Below, piece by piece: positions 37,653 through 47,447 of a stretch of 64,000 nucleotides of DNA (the first letter of the stretch is position 1; the number at the start of each line of letters is the position of its first letter). The stretch comes from Lentisphaerota bacterium (GTDB lineage Bacteria > Verrucomicrobiota > Lentisphaeria > Victivallales > Victivallaceae): contig SUWF01000016.1 of assembly GCA_015061575.1 (NCBI GenBank), forward strand, positions 1 to 64,000, written 5' to 3'. The notes below the pieces were generated by a model. The model saw only the letters and a program-made list of their open reading frames with translations, made no database searches and was not told where the DNA came from. The position numbers and the translations under genes were made by a program.

Positions 37653-40202
37653 TCACTTTTCAATACGCATTTGCTGATGCCAGAATTCGCGGTAGGTTCC
37701 GGGCTGGTTCAGCAGTTCCTGATGAGTACCCTTGGCGGAGATCTGACCGTTGTCGATCACCACGATCTGGTCGGCGCCGGAAACAATACTCAAGCGGTGC
37801 GAAATGATCAGCACGGTGCGCCCGCGGGCGATGGACTTGAGGTTGTTCTGGATAACCAGTTCGCTTTCCGGGTCCAGTGCGCTGGTCGCTTCGTCGAAGA
37901 TCAGCACCGGCGGGTTGTTCAAAAGTGCCCGGGCGATGGCCAGACGCTGCTTCTGACCGCCGGAGAGGTTGGAAGCGTTTTCTTCGAGCATGGTATCGTA
38001 ACCGCGGGGGAGCTTCTGGATAAACTCATCGGCTCCGGCAAGTTTAGCTGCGTAGATGATTTCCTCAATGGAGGCGTTGCGCTTGGTCAAACTGATATTT
38101 TCCCGGACAGTACCGGAGAAGAAGTAGTTTTCCTGCAGCACCACCCCGATCGAACTGCGCAGGTGAGATTTGTCGATTTCCCGCAAATCGATGCCGTCGA
38201 TCTTGATCAAACCCTGCACCACCGGGTACAATCCCTGCAGCAGCTTGGTGATGGTCGTTTTACCCGAACCGGAGCGGCCGACGATCCCCAGCGTGGTACC
38301 CGGCTGGACCGAAAGGCTCAAGCCTTTGATCACCGCCGGCAGATCCTGCCGGTACTGGAAGGTGATATTTTCAAAGTCGATCGCACCCCGCAGCGGATTG
38401 CGCACACCGCCGCCCTGCGGTTCCACCGGGGTGTTCATAACCACACCCAACATCTTTACCGACAAGGCGATCTGTTGATATTCGTGGATCAGACCCACCA
38501 ATTTGACCAGCGGCCCGGTCACCCGGTTGGCCAGCATCTGGAAAGCGATCAACGCCCCGACGGAAATGTGGTGTTCAAAGACCAGCAGCGCTCCCAGCCA
38601 GATGACCGAAATGGTCATCATCATTTCCAGCACCTGACTGATGCTTTTGGCGGACATGGAGATCTTGCCGACCCGGAAGTAGGATTTTACGGCATAGGCA
38701 GTGGAGTCGTCCCAATATTTTTCCTGCACCGGCTCCAGCGCCAGCGATTTGACCGTGCGCACACCGTGGATAGCTTCCACGAGCATACTCTGGCGTTTAC
38801 CTTCAGCCTGATAAAGTTCATTCAATCTCCGCTGGAACGGCTTGATCAAACAGGCGATCACCAACGCCATCAAGGCCGAATAGCCCAGCACCACCAGCGT
38901 TAATTCCACTGTATAAAGCAGCAGAACCGGTATGAAGATGCACAAGCTGCAGAGGTCAAGGATGGTGAAGAACAAATTCCCGGAGAGGAAGCCCCGGATC
39001 TTTTCGGTCTGCTGCATGTGCTTGAGCAGCACCCCGGAAGGGACCCGTTCAAAGAAATCCACCGGCAGCCGCATCAGATGGCGGAAGGTCTTGGTGGCGG
39101 TGGCCACGTCGATCTTGTTGGTGGCAAAGAGCAGGAAGTAACTGCGCAGGAAATCCAGAAATCCGTTGAAGATCACTGCGGCGATGATCCCGATACCCAA
39201 TACGTTCAATGTATTATAGGATTTATTGATCAAAACCTTATCGACTACGATCTGGAAAAAGAGCGGTACGATCAGCGACAGCACCGTGATCATGGCCACG
39301 GTCAGCGCAATCTGGGCAAAAATACCCCGCAGCTTGAAAAATTCCGGCAGGAACCACGCCAGCGAAAACGGCCGGTCTTCGTCGGAAAGTTTGTAACGGC
39401 GTTTAAGCAGCATGACTTCGTTGGTGAGTTCCGCTTCCACATCGTCTTTGCTCATGAATGTGAAGCGGGATTCGGCGCTGGTCTTTTCGGGGTCGAGCAC
39501 CACCAGATCGGTGGTTTCGTCCTGATTGGGCCGGATGCCGCAAATCACTACATATTTGCCATTTTGTTTTTTGCCCATGGCCGGATACGCCTGACCGAGC
39601 GAGATGAGTTTATCGAACTTCATTTTGACCATGCGGGTCTTGAGTTCGTAGCTGTCGGCAATGCTGCGGAGCAGCGCCAGACGGGGTTCTTCCGTATCGA
39701 TGGCAAAGTCGTGCATGACCCGTCTTAAATCCATTGATATATTATGGTGACGGGCGATGGCGCACAAGCAGAAGAGCGCGCTTTGTTCCTGGGCGTCGAT
39801 TTCCTGCAGATTCCGGAAGATCACCACGGCATCACCGGCCCGCTCCAGGAGTTGTTCTTTTTTGACCAGCAATGTTTTATCGGTGGTCGGGTCAAAGATG
39901 GCAACGGCATTTTCGCGGATTATCTGCTGGCTGCGCAGGATCAATATCCAGCTGTTGTTGTTGAGCCGCAGCAGAGCAGGGCCGTTGTAGGTTTTGGCGA
40001 TCTCGACTATATCGGAATGTTTTTCCGGGCGCAGATCGTGATTGTTGGCCAGTTCGATGATCACTTCCTGTTCATCATTGCCGCAGCGTTCACGCAGCTC
40101 GTTGGTCAGGAGGGCATCAAAGTTGATGTTGCGCCGGAACTGGCCGAACAGCCGCCGCAGACACTCAATGCCGCTTGGATTTTTAAGTTGGATTTCAGAC
40201 AT
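37653..40202 (-). CDS. Type I secretion system permease/ATPase with N-terminal peptidase C39-like domain(s)
   Basis: 849 aa; C39-like region (EQSALFCLCAIARHHNISM...), TM domain, Walker A VGRSGSGKTT, LSGGQKQRLAIARALL, Walker B LIFDEATSALD. Confidence 0.93.
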   Translation of the reverse strand: MSEIQLKNPSGIECLRRLFGQFRRNINFDALLTNELRERCGNDEQEVIIELANNHDLRPEKHSDIVEIAKTYNGPALLRLNNNSWILILRSQQIIRENAVAIFDPTTDKTLLVKKEQLLERAGDAVVIFRNLQEIDAQEQSALFCLCAIARHHNISMDLRRVMHDFAIDTEEPRLALLRSIADSYELKTRMVKMKFDKLISLGQAYPAMGKKQNGKYVVICGIRPNQDETTDLVVLDPEKTSAESRFTFMSKDDVEAELTNEVMLLKRRYKLSDEDRPFSLAWFLPEFFKLRGIFAQIALTVAMITVLSLIVPLFFQIVVDKVLINKSYNTLNVLGIGIIAAVIFNGFLDFLRSYFLLFATNKIDVATATKTFRHLMRLPVDFFERVPSGVLLKHMQQTEKIRGFLSGNLFFTILDLCSLCIFIPVLLLYTVELTLVVLGYSALMALVIACLIKPFQRRLNELYQAEGKRQSMLVEAIHGVRTVKSLALEPVQEKYWDDSTAYAVKSYFRVGKISMSAKSISQVLEMMMTISVIWLGALLVFEHHISVGALIAFQMLANRVTGPLVKLVGLIHEYQQIALSVKMLGVVMNTPVEPQGGGVRNPLRGAIDFENITFQYRQDLPAVIKGLSLSVQPGTTLGIVGRSGSGKTTITKLLQGLYPVVQGLIKIDGIDLREIDKSHLRSSIGVVLQENYFFSGTVRENISLTKRNASIEEIIYAAKLAGADEFIQKLPRGYDTMLEENASNLSGGQKQRLAIARALLNNPPVLIFDEATSALDPESELVIQNNLKSIARGRTVLIISHRLSIVSGADQIVVIDNGQISAKGTHQELLNQPGTYREFWHQQMRIEK

Positions 40203-40525
40203 TATTCTAACCCCATTTTACAGCCGGTATACCCGGTAAGTTTCAATCAAACACAAAAATCCCGCCAGAAGCCCCTGCTTCTGTGGGTTCTATTACAGCT
40301 TACGCCAATTTGATTTGTCTTACAATAACACGCCTTTGTTTATTTTGCAAATATTGTGCTTTTTTTTTTAAACAATATATTGTATTAACTGAAAAAGTGT
40401 GAAAAAAAGCAAAAAAAAGTTGATAAGTACCATTTTAAAGCTTGCAAAAAACATTAATATGGAGTATAGTGCTTGCGAATATATATGGAGAAATAAATTA
40501 TCGAAGCAGGAAAGGGCTGTTTTTT

Positions 40526-43500
40526 ATGTCGAAATACAATAAGAATCTGAAAAACAATTACTACAATAGCGGTTGGAGTTGGTTGACCAACTACGGTACC
40601 AATATTGTTTTGCTGGGGAACACATACAGCAGTGATACCGGCGGTTATGTCCGGAATGGGCAACCTTACAGCAGCGGCAGCTATCACCCTGATAATTCCA
40701 CTGATTACGCTGTAACGATGTCCAGCGGTCAAATGCTGACCATCGGCGGTAACTACAGCAGCCCCAATATTCAATGGGTGGGCAGCTGGGTGCAAGGCCC
40801 GGCCAGTGCAGTGATCTGGAGCGGTGATGGTTTGCTGAATTTTACGGCGCATACCGGCGGGGATATTCTGGGTACTGCTGAAGCGGATGCCAATTCGCAG
40901 GTCAGTGATGTGGGTATCCGGATCAACGTCAAAAACAGTATGCCCAATGCTTACGACTTTAATGGTACGAATAAAGCTACTCCGGCGCAGAATATCAGCG
41001 CCTATGGCTTTAATGCCAGCGGTACTTTGCGGCTGGTAACTGATATGGCGGCCTCAATCAATGCGGAAAGCGGAACCAATTCGGCTAACGCCATGCGTGG
41101 ATACTACACAGTTTCCGGCACAACGACAACTCTGCATAATCTTTCCAGTAATAATGTGGTGGAAAGTTCTGCACTCAAGGCGGCCAGTATTGTTTTTGAT
41201 AACCATTTTACCGGCAATATTACTGTAAAAAGTGAACTGGATGCCATGGGATATGGCAGTCCGGATGCCAGCAGTAATACCGTGACGGCAGCCGGGGTGA
41301 ATGCTTCCGGAAATATCAGTTTGGAAAATGGTTACTGGGCCGGCTCGATCGATGCCCGCAGCGAAGGAAACCTTATTTATGGTGACTTCAACTTTGTGCT
41401 TGACTCTTCTAACGGACGGGAAAACAGCGCAACGGTCAACGGTAACAAAATCAGTGCGTTGGGGATCACCGGTGATACTGTTACGATCAAGGATTTTAAC
41501 GGTGAGATTTTCACGTCTGCCCGGGATAATCACTTTGTAGCAGCGGCTGTTAGCAAGGAAAATCAGACTTGCAGTGTTACCAGCAATGTAATTACTTCAG
41601 TAGGTATCAAGGCTGCCACTTTGAATGTTACCGGGGATTTCAGCGGCAGCATCCAAGCTGAAAACAGCAATATATCTCAAAGCTATACCGGCGGTAAGCT
41701 GACTGCGTCCGGCAATGCCGCAACTGCTTATGGTATTGAGGCAACCACCATCAGTGTCAACGGCAGTTTGCGTGGCGATATCGAAGTGGTTACTAATAAC
41801 ATAAGATTGCTGGCCAGCGACAGCAATACTGTTACTATTGACGCTGCAGGTATCAAAGCCACTACGATTACGGTCGATGGTTATATTGCAAGCGATATAT
41901 CCATGAGCTGTATCGGTTATATCGATGGTATTTCAGCAGGCAATATCACCGCTCAGGCTTTTACCGGACGCATTGATATTGAAAAGAGTACCGGTACTTC
42001 GGATGGTATCTATGTTACAAGTGGTATTACTAATACCAATGACGGCGTTTTTGATATGGCCGGTTACATTTCTGTTTCCAACGGCGGTATCTGGGGCTTC
42101 AGCAAGGCAGTGAATCTGCGGGTTTCCGGCGAAATTTATGCCAATAAGTTTGCGGTCGTTGCCGGTGATATTATCGGCAACTCAATCAGATTTACCGGGC
42201 AGAATGACTTTATGGAAGTTGCCGCCGGGGCGGTGATCGTAGGCGATATCGACTTGACGGATATGGAAAATACCATGTATGTGGACAGCAATGCCCGCAT
42301 TGAAGGTATTGTCAGTTCCTCCGGCGGTAAGCTCAATTTGACCTTTATGCTTAATGATAAAGCTATGGATGGGGTTACTGCCGCCAACAATAATTCTGCT
42401 ATTGAAGCATCTGACGCCACTGGTTCGGCGCTTTCCAGTACTACATCCATTACCATCAATTTGAACGATGTGGTGTTGGATAACAACCAGCCCAAGACCT
42501 ACTATCTGGTCAACGACAACAGTTCGGACTGGACCAACCGGCAGATCGCCTTTGTTTATCAGAATCAGCTGGTTTACGCCAAGGTCGGCGATACGGTAAC
42601 GGGCGAAAACGGTTCGTTTGTTGTCCGCAGCGAATATACTCACGACAAAGGTTTCTTTGTGGTGGTCGAATCCATTGTGGAAAATACGGATTGCGTAGTG
42701 CCCGGCAATTTGGCGCACGAAGTTTCCGCTGCCGATAACTCCATGACCATCAGCTGGTCTGCTGTGGAAGTGACGGATCCGGAATTTACCCCGGTCAAGT
42801 ATGAGTTGGAATACCGGATCGTTGATACCAACGGTACCGTGGGCAAGAGTATTACGGTAATGCTCGATGCCGACAAGACCAGCTTTGAACTGACCGATAT
42901 TCTGGATGGGCAGAAAGTGGAATACCGGGTGCGTACCCATTACAACGAATACCGCAGCTTCAGCGATTGGTCCAATATGCAGAATGCGGTCATGGGGTCG
43001 TATGATACTCCGGTAGCCAGCGATAAAGCCAAGTTGGAATACGCCAACCCGGAAAATGCGGCCACGACTTCCAGTTCGGTGATCGAACTCTCCTGGAGCG
43101 GTTTTGAAACTCCCGATGGGCTGGATCATTACGAAATCCGCTACTATGTTCAGGATAAACCCTTCGCCAGTGAAGCCGAACTGCAGGCCAAATGGGATTC
43201 GCTGCAGTATGGCAAAGGCGAACGCTACTATCATAAATACACCACTGCCAGAGAGATCATCGTTTCCGGTCTGAATGACAGCGATTACGTCTATTGGCAG
43301 GTGCGGGCGATCGATGTCAACGGCAACGCTACCGACTGGGTGGGCGGCGATGTGTTCCAGGTGACTTTGGGCGACATCAAAGACCCGGTCATGACTGCGT
43401 TCAACGTCAACAGAACCTGGGATACGACCAAAAATCCGGATGAAGCCGGATTTATTGTGGTCAATGCCGACTGGAGTGCGTATGACCCCGCCGGCGGTTC

Positions 43501-46500
43501 CGGGGTGCGTTTCTACTATGTAAGCTACCGGATGCAGCTGGTTGATGAAAATGGTCAGCCTCAGGTCGACGCCGAAGGCAACGCCGTTTATGGCGAATGG
43601 AGTACCGAAAAGAAGTATTCCGCCGATACCACCAGCGATGTATACAAACTGGTCAATGGCAACTATCAGTGGAAGATTTACAGCACCGACCACTCCGGCC
43701 GGACAAGTGAAGTTATGTACGCTCAAACTGATACCGACTGGGTTGCCCCCAGTGTGGAATCCGCTTACAGCGTCAAGTACGATGTCAAACTCAAGCCCGA
43801 AGAAGCCGGTTTTATGACCGCTACTGTTTCCTGGAGCGGCAGCGATAATGAAAATGGCGTGGGTATTGAGTATTATCAGGTTCGCTATCGCAAAAAAGAA
43901 CTCAACAGCGAGGGCGAATACGAGTATGGCGAATGGGTCGCCACTCAGTTTGATAACACTGTGTTGAAGCATGATTTTGCGCTACCCAACGGCGAATACG
44001 ATTGGGAAATCGTCGCTATCGACTTTGCCGGCAACACCAGCACTACGCATGTAATGGAAGTCGAAGGCGACGTCACCGGTCCGACTTTCAATAACACCGG
44101 TTACAGCTTCACGCTGTTGTGGGATGATGTGGATCTGCAGCTGGTGGTCAACGGCAGCTGGCACGATGCGTTCGATACTCAAACCGGTCTGGCCGGATAC
44201 CGCCTCTCTTACCGTAATCTGGAGTGGGACGGCGATCAGTGGGTGGTGCTCAACTTTGATGTCAATACCACGCAAACCACGCTCCGGATCGACAACGGCG
44301 AATATGATTGGAAACTCGAAGCCGTTGACTTTGCCGGTAACGTTACTGCGCTGGATAAGCACAGCAACTGGGTCGGCGACGTGGAAGGCCCGGTATTCAC
44401 CAATCCCGATTACCTCTTCAGCAACGTCCGCACCGATGCCAACGGCAAAAAGGTCGTGGACTTTGAATGGAGTGTGGCAAATGATCCGCGCACGCAGATC
44501 TGCACCGGATTTTCGCACTACGAACTGGTTATCTACGAAGATCTTAATAAAGACGGCGAGTTCAACGCCGATGTGGATAAACTGGTGCTGCGCCAGAAAG
44601 TTTCCGGCAAGTATCACACTTCGGTGACGGTTGACAGTATCGATTTCAACAAGAACTTCAACTACTCCTGGTGTGTGGAAGCCTACGATATCGGCGGCAA
44701 CAAATCCACTTGCAGCAACAGCAATTTCACTATCGACTTTACGGCGCCGGTCGGCAGCTTTGAAGACGATACCAACTACAATATTTCGGTGGTGTGGGAT
44801 ACCCGCCTGGAACTGAACGAAGATACCAATCAGTACGAACAGGTCGATTTCATCAGCGATATTACGCTGCGTTTGGACTTTGATGCGGCGCACGAAGATG
44901 ATCTCAGCGGTGTGCGTTATCAGATCCAAATTTGCGAAAATGATTCTTTCAGCGGCAAGACTCTGAAAAATTACTACACATCCACCGATGCAACTGAGCT
45001 GATCTTTGATGCCGGTAACGGATCAAATAACGGTCACGAAAATATGGGCGATCTGCGCGGTTATGAACACATCTACTGGCGGGTGCGGGCCATCGACGGC
45101 AGCGGCAACGCTTCGGATGTCTGGTTCCTGGGCAATGACGGCAACCCGATCAAGCTGCGGGACTACAACCGTTTGGACGAAGATCTTTCGCCCAGCCGTC
45201 TCTACGATAACACGGCTCCGAGCTTTAATATGAACAGCGAAGTGCTTTTCCAGTGGGATATGGAAGGCGGACTGTATGTGTCGTGGGATGGAGCGCATGA
45301 TGCGTTCGGTATTGATCACTATGTGCTGAAGCTGACCCGGGAAACGGCTTATCCGAGCGATCTGCCGCTGATCGAGTGGGAAACGATGGATCCGTCTTAC
45401 AGCAATATTGCCAAGCTGGTGAAGTCTTCGCCCAAAACCTACACCATCACCACCGACAGCGGTGATAACTGGTTTGCCGTACAGAACCTGCCGGATGGCG
45501 TTTACAAGCTTACAACACGGGCCTATGACGCTGCCGGTAATGTCAGCGAAGCTGTCAATCTGGAAAAATCCATCACCATCGATACGCACGGCCCGACGCT
45601 GGATACGGCTTCGGTCAAGAGCGAGGTGGCGGCCAATGATGTGCTGTTCACATGGGATGCCGCTCTGGATTTGGTTGGCGTATCCCGCTATGAACTGACT
45701 TACAAGAAGTTGAATGATCAGACGCTGGCTTACGAAAAAGTTCAGACCATCGTTATCGATGGCAAGGAAACCGAGTTCTGGCTGCGCAATCTGGAAGCCG
45801 GTGAATACAGCTTTACACTGCAGGCGTTTGATACGATTTCGCAGAGCAGCAATATGTTCGGGGTTTCCTCCAACGGTTCGGATGTCACTGCTTCGAGCTT
45901 GTTTACCATCATTGGCAGCGATGCGGGCAACAACTTTGCCAGTGCCGTAGCTATGGTTAACAACAAGGTCTACAGCGATGCGGTAAGCTATACTGATACG
46001 GCGGATTGCTATTCGCTGGTCATGGCGGGCGCCGGAGCGGCGGTCTTTACTGTAAGCGATGTCAAAACGCTGGGCAAGTCCAGCGGCGGCGTCAAGCTGA
46101 CGTTCTACAACAGCAGTTATAAAAAGCTCAAGACGGTAACGCTGAGCAAAGGTACCAAGAGCTACAGCTATAACTATGCTGCCGGCAAGTACTTTGTGGT
46201 GGTTTCTCCGGCCAAAGGCAACAGCAGTGTAACTTATTCGATTTCGGTCGATACCAGCGAATATCCGGCGGCTACGCTCAAGGATGATGCTGCGTACTTC
46301 AAGGCCAATACGCTGGTCAAGACCCCGATGGTCAATAACGCTGCCAATACCGGCGCAACGCTCAGTTTGTCCGGCTGGGTCGGTTTTGGTGATGGCGAAG
46401 ATTACTATGCGGTTACTGCCGACCGTTCGAGCAGCAGCTCAATCAAGATCACCGGTATTACCAGCAAGACCAAAGTCACGCTGTATGATGCCAATAAGAA

Positions 46501-47362
46501 AAAGCTCAAGAGTGTGACTCTCACTGCCGATGGTACGCTTTACAGCGGTTATCTGGGCGATGCTTACTACATTGGTATTGCTTCCGGCGACAAGGGCAAG
46601 GGCAAGTATAACAGCAATTACGCCGTAAGCATCGACTCCACTTATGTGCGGGCAGATGCGGTCAATACCACGGCGGCGCTGGCATCCAGCAACCAGCTCT
46701 CCGGCTGGGTCGGGATCGGTGATGTGTCGGATCTGTACAAGTTCACCAACGCCAGCGGCGAAAAACTTTCGTTCAATGTCAGCGGCGTGACCGGCAAGCT
46801 CAAGTTGACGGTCTACGACAACAACATGAAGAAAGTCAAGAGTGTAACGGTCAAGAAAGATGGCACTTATTTGGACAATCTGCTGGTCGATGGCAACTTC
46901 TATGTGGAAGTAGCTTCGTCGGATAAGGGCAAAAAACAGCATGGCAACTACGATATCACCATCAATGCGGATATCTTCCCGGTGGAAGCCAAAGCCAACA
47001 ACTCCATGGCACAGGCCGGTAATCTGGCTGATGCGGCCACTGGAGGCGTGGTCAACGCTTGGGATGGAGCCGCGGCGCTGGTCGATGAATGGGTCGGCTT
47101 TGGCGATAAGAGCGACTACTTTGCCTTTGAAATGAGTCAGGCCGGTCAGGTCGACTTTAATCTGGTGCTGGATGATGCCTCGCTCAAGGTCGGCAAGGCG
47201 GTCAAGGTTACGCTGTACAACGCTGACGGCAAAAAACTCAAGCTGGATGCTGATTTCATCAGCAAGGATGAGTTGGCCATCGGCAAGTATTTTGTGGCGG
47301 TCGAAAGTGCCAGCGAAAAGAAATACAGCACTGGTTACAAACTGGATATAACCATCTGCTAA
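40526..47362 (+). CDS. Giant modular secreted/surface protein, presumed substrate of the adjacent type I secretion system
   Basis: ~2278 aa from ATG 40526: N-terminal solenoid-like repeats, about nine FN3-like modules with YxWxxxAxDxxGN signatures, four C-terminal PPC-like modules. No Sec signal peptide; divergent from T1SS genes. Confidence 0.8.
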   Translation: MSKYNKNLKNNYYNSGWSWLTNYGTNIVLLGNTYSSDTGGYVRNGQPYSSGSYHPDNSTDYAVTMSSGQMLTIGGNYSSPNIQWVGSWVQGPASAVIWSGDGLLNFTAHTGGDILGTAEADANSQVSDVGIRINVKNSMPNAYDFNGTNKATPAQNISAYGFNASGTLRLVTDMAASINAESGTNSANAMRGYYTVSGTTTTLHNLSSNNVVESSALKAASIVFDNHFTGNITVKSELDAMGYGSPDASSNTVTAAGVNASGNISLENGYWAGSIDARSEGNLIYGDFNFVLDSSNGRENSATVNGNKISALGITGDTVTIKDFNGEIFTSARDNHFVAAAVSKENQTCSVTSNVITSVGIKAATLNVTGDFSGSIQAENSNISQSYTGGKLTASGNAATAYGIEATTISVNGSLRGDIEVVTNNIRLLASDSNTVTIDAAGIKATTITVDGYIASDISMSCIGYIDGISAGNITAQAFTGRIDIEKSTGTSDGIYVTSGITNTNDGVFDMAGYISVSNGGIWGFSKAVNLRVSGEIYANKFAVVAGDIIGNSIRFTGQNDFMEVAAGAVIVGDIDLTDMENTMYVDSNARIEGIVSSSGGKLNLTFMLNDKAMDGVTAANNNSAIEASDATGSALSSTTSITINLNDVVLDNNQPKTYYLVNDNSSDWTNRQIAFVYQNQLVYAKVGDTVTGENGSFVVRSEYTHDKGFFVVVESIVENTDCVVPGNLAHEVSAADNSMTISWSAVEVTDPEFTPVKYELEYRIVDTNGTVGKSITVMLDADKTSFELTDILDGQKVEYRVRTHYNEYRSFSDWSNMQNAVMGSYDTPVASDKAKLEYANPENAATTSSSVIELSWSGFETPDGLDHYEIRYYVQDKPFASEAELQAKWDSLQYGKGERYYHKYTTAREIIVSGLNDSDYVYWQVRAIDVNGNATDWVGGDVFQVTLGDIKDPVMTAFNVNRTWDTTKNPDEAGFIVVNADWSAYDPAGGSGVRFYYVSYRMQLVDENGQPQVDAEGNAVYGEWSTEKKYSADTTSDVYKLVNGNYQWKIYSTDHSGRTSEVMYAQTDTDWVAPSVESAYSVKYDVKLKPEEAGFMTATVSWSGSDNENGVGIEYYQVRYRKKELNSEGEYEYGEWVATQFDNTVLKHDFALPNGEYDWEIVAIDFAGNTSTTHVMEVEGDVTGPTFNNTGYSFTLLWDDVDLQLVVNGSWHDAFDTQTGLAGYRLSYRNLEWDGDQWVVLNFDVNTTQTTLRIDNGEYDWKLEAVDFAGNVTALDKHSNWVGDVEGPVFTNPDYLFSNVRTDANGKKVVDFEWSVANDPRTQICTGFSHYELVIYEDLNKDGEFNADVDKLVLRQKVSGKYHTSVTVDSIDFNKNFNYSWCVEAYDIGGNKSTCSNSNFTIDFTAPVGSFEDDTNYNISVVWDTRLELNEDTNQYEQVDFISDITLRLDFDAAHEDDLSGVRYQIQICENDSFSGKTLKNYYTSTDATELIFDAGNGSNNGHENMGDLRGYEHIYWRVRAIDGSGNASDVWFLGNDGNPIKLRDYNRLDEDLSPSRLYDNTAPSFNMNSEVLFQWDMEGGLYVSWDGAHDAFGIDHYVLKLTRETAYPSDLPLIEWETMDPSYSNIAKLVKSSPKTYTITTDSGDNWFAVQNLPDGVYKLTTRAYDAAGNVSEAVNLEKSITIDTHGPTLDTASVKSEVAANDVLFTWDAALDLVGVSRYELTYKKLNDQTLAYEKVQTIVIDGKETEFWLRNLEAGEYSFTLQAFDTISQSSNMFGVSSNGSDVTASSLFTIIGSDAGNNFASAVAMVNNKVYSDAVSYTDTADCYSLVMAGAGAAVFTVSDVKTLGKSSGGVKLTFYNSSYKKLKTVTLSKGTKSYSYNYAAGKYFVVVSPAKGNSSVTYSISVDTSEYPAATLKDDAAYFKANTLVKTPMVNNAANTGATLSLSGWVGFGDGEDYYAVTADRSSSSSIKITGITSKTKVTLYDANKKKLKSVTLTADGTLYSGYLGDAYYIGIASGDKGKGKYNSNYAVSIDSTYVRADAVNTTAALASSNQLSGWVGIGDVSDLYKFTNASGEKLSFNVSGVTGKLKLTVYDNNMKKVKSVTVKKDGTYLDNLLVDGNFYVEVASSDKGKKQHGNYDITINADIFPVEAKANNSMAQAGNLADAATGGVVNAWDGAAALVDEWVGFGDKSDYFAFEMSQAGQVDFNLVLDDASLKVGKAVKVTLYNADGKKLKLDADFISKDELAIGKYFVAVESASEKKYSTGYKLDITIC
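40980..41940 (+). repeat. N-terminal solenoid-like amino-acid repeats (about 7)
   Basis: Repeated pattern N-x-(V/I)-T-x-x-G-(I/V)-x-A-x-x-(I/L)-x-V-x-x-x-x-x-G-x-I, e.g. NVITSVGIKAATLNVTGDFSGSI, NAATAYGIEATTISVNGSLRGDI, NTVTIDAAGIKATTITVDGYIASDI. Confidence 0.65.
42690..45930 (+). repeat. FN3/Ig-like module array (about 9)
   Basis: Recurring YEIRYY/YVSYR/YQVRYR/YRLSYR...YWQVRAIDVNGN/YDWEIVAIDFAGN/YDWKLEAVDFAGN/YWRVRAIDGSGN/YKLTTRAYDAAGN. Confidence 0.75.
45930..47359 (+). repeat. Four C-terminal PPC-like beta-sandwich modules
   Basis: Repeats of (S)GWVGFGDxxDYYxF...V.LTxYxxxxKKLKxVT...GxYxVxVxSxxKxxxxxYxIxI. Confidence 0.7.
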
Positions 47363-47390
47363 GCAGAATTTTATTGGTTGTAAACAACAA

Positions 47391-47428
47391 AAAACTCCGC
47401 AATGACAATTTGTCTTGCGGAGTTTTTT
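47391..47428. terminator. Bidirectional terminator between the adhesin and hydF
   Basis: AAAACTCCGCAA...TTGCGGAGTTTT inverted repeat with A/T tracts on both sides, between convergent genes. Confidence 0.75.
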
Positions 47429-47447
47429 TATAGGCTTTTGCGGCGTT

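Noticed and set aside
36190-40313. Plus-strand ORFs (495, 410, 236, 189 aa) opposite HlyD/ABC genes
   Set aside because: Antisense to clearly conserved T1SS genes.
42182-44929. 596- and 315-aa minus-strand ORFs opposite the giant protein
   Set aside because: Shadow frames of the repetitive modules.
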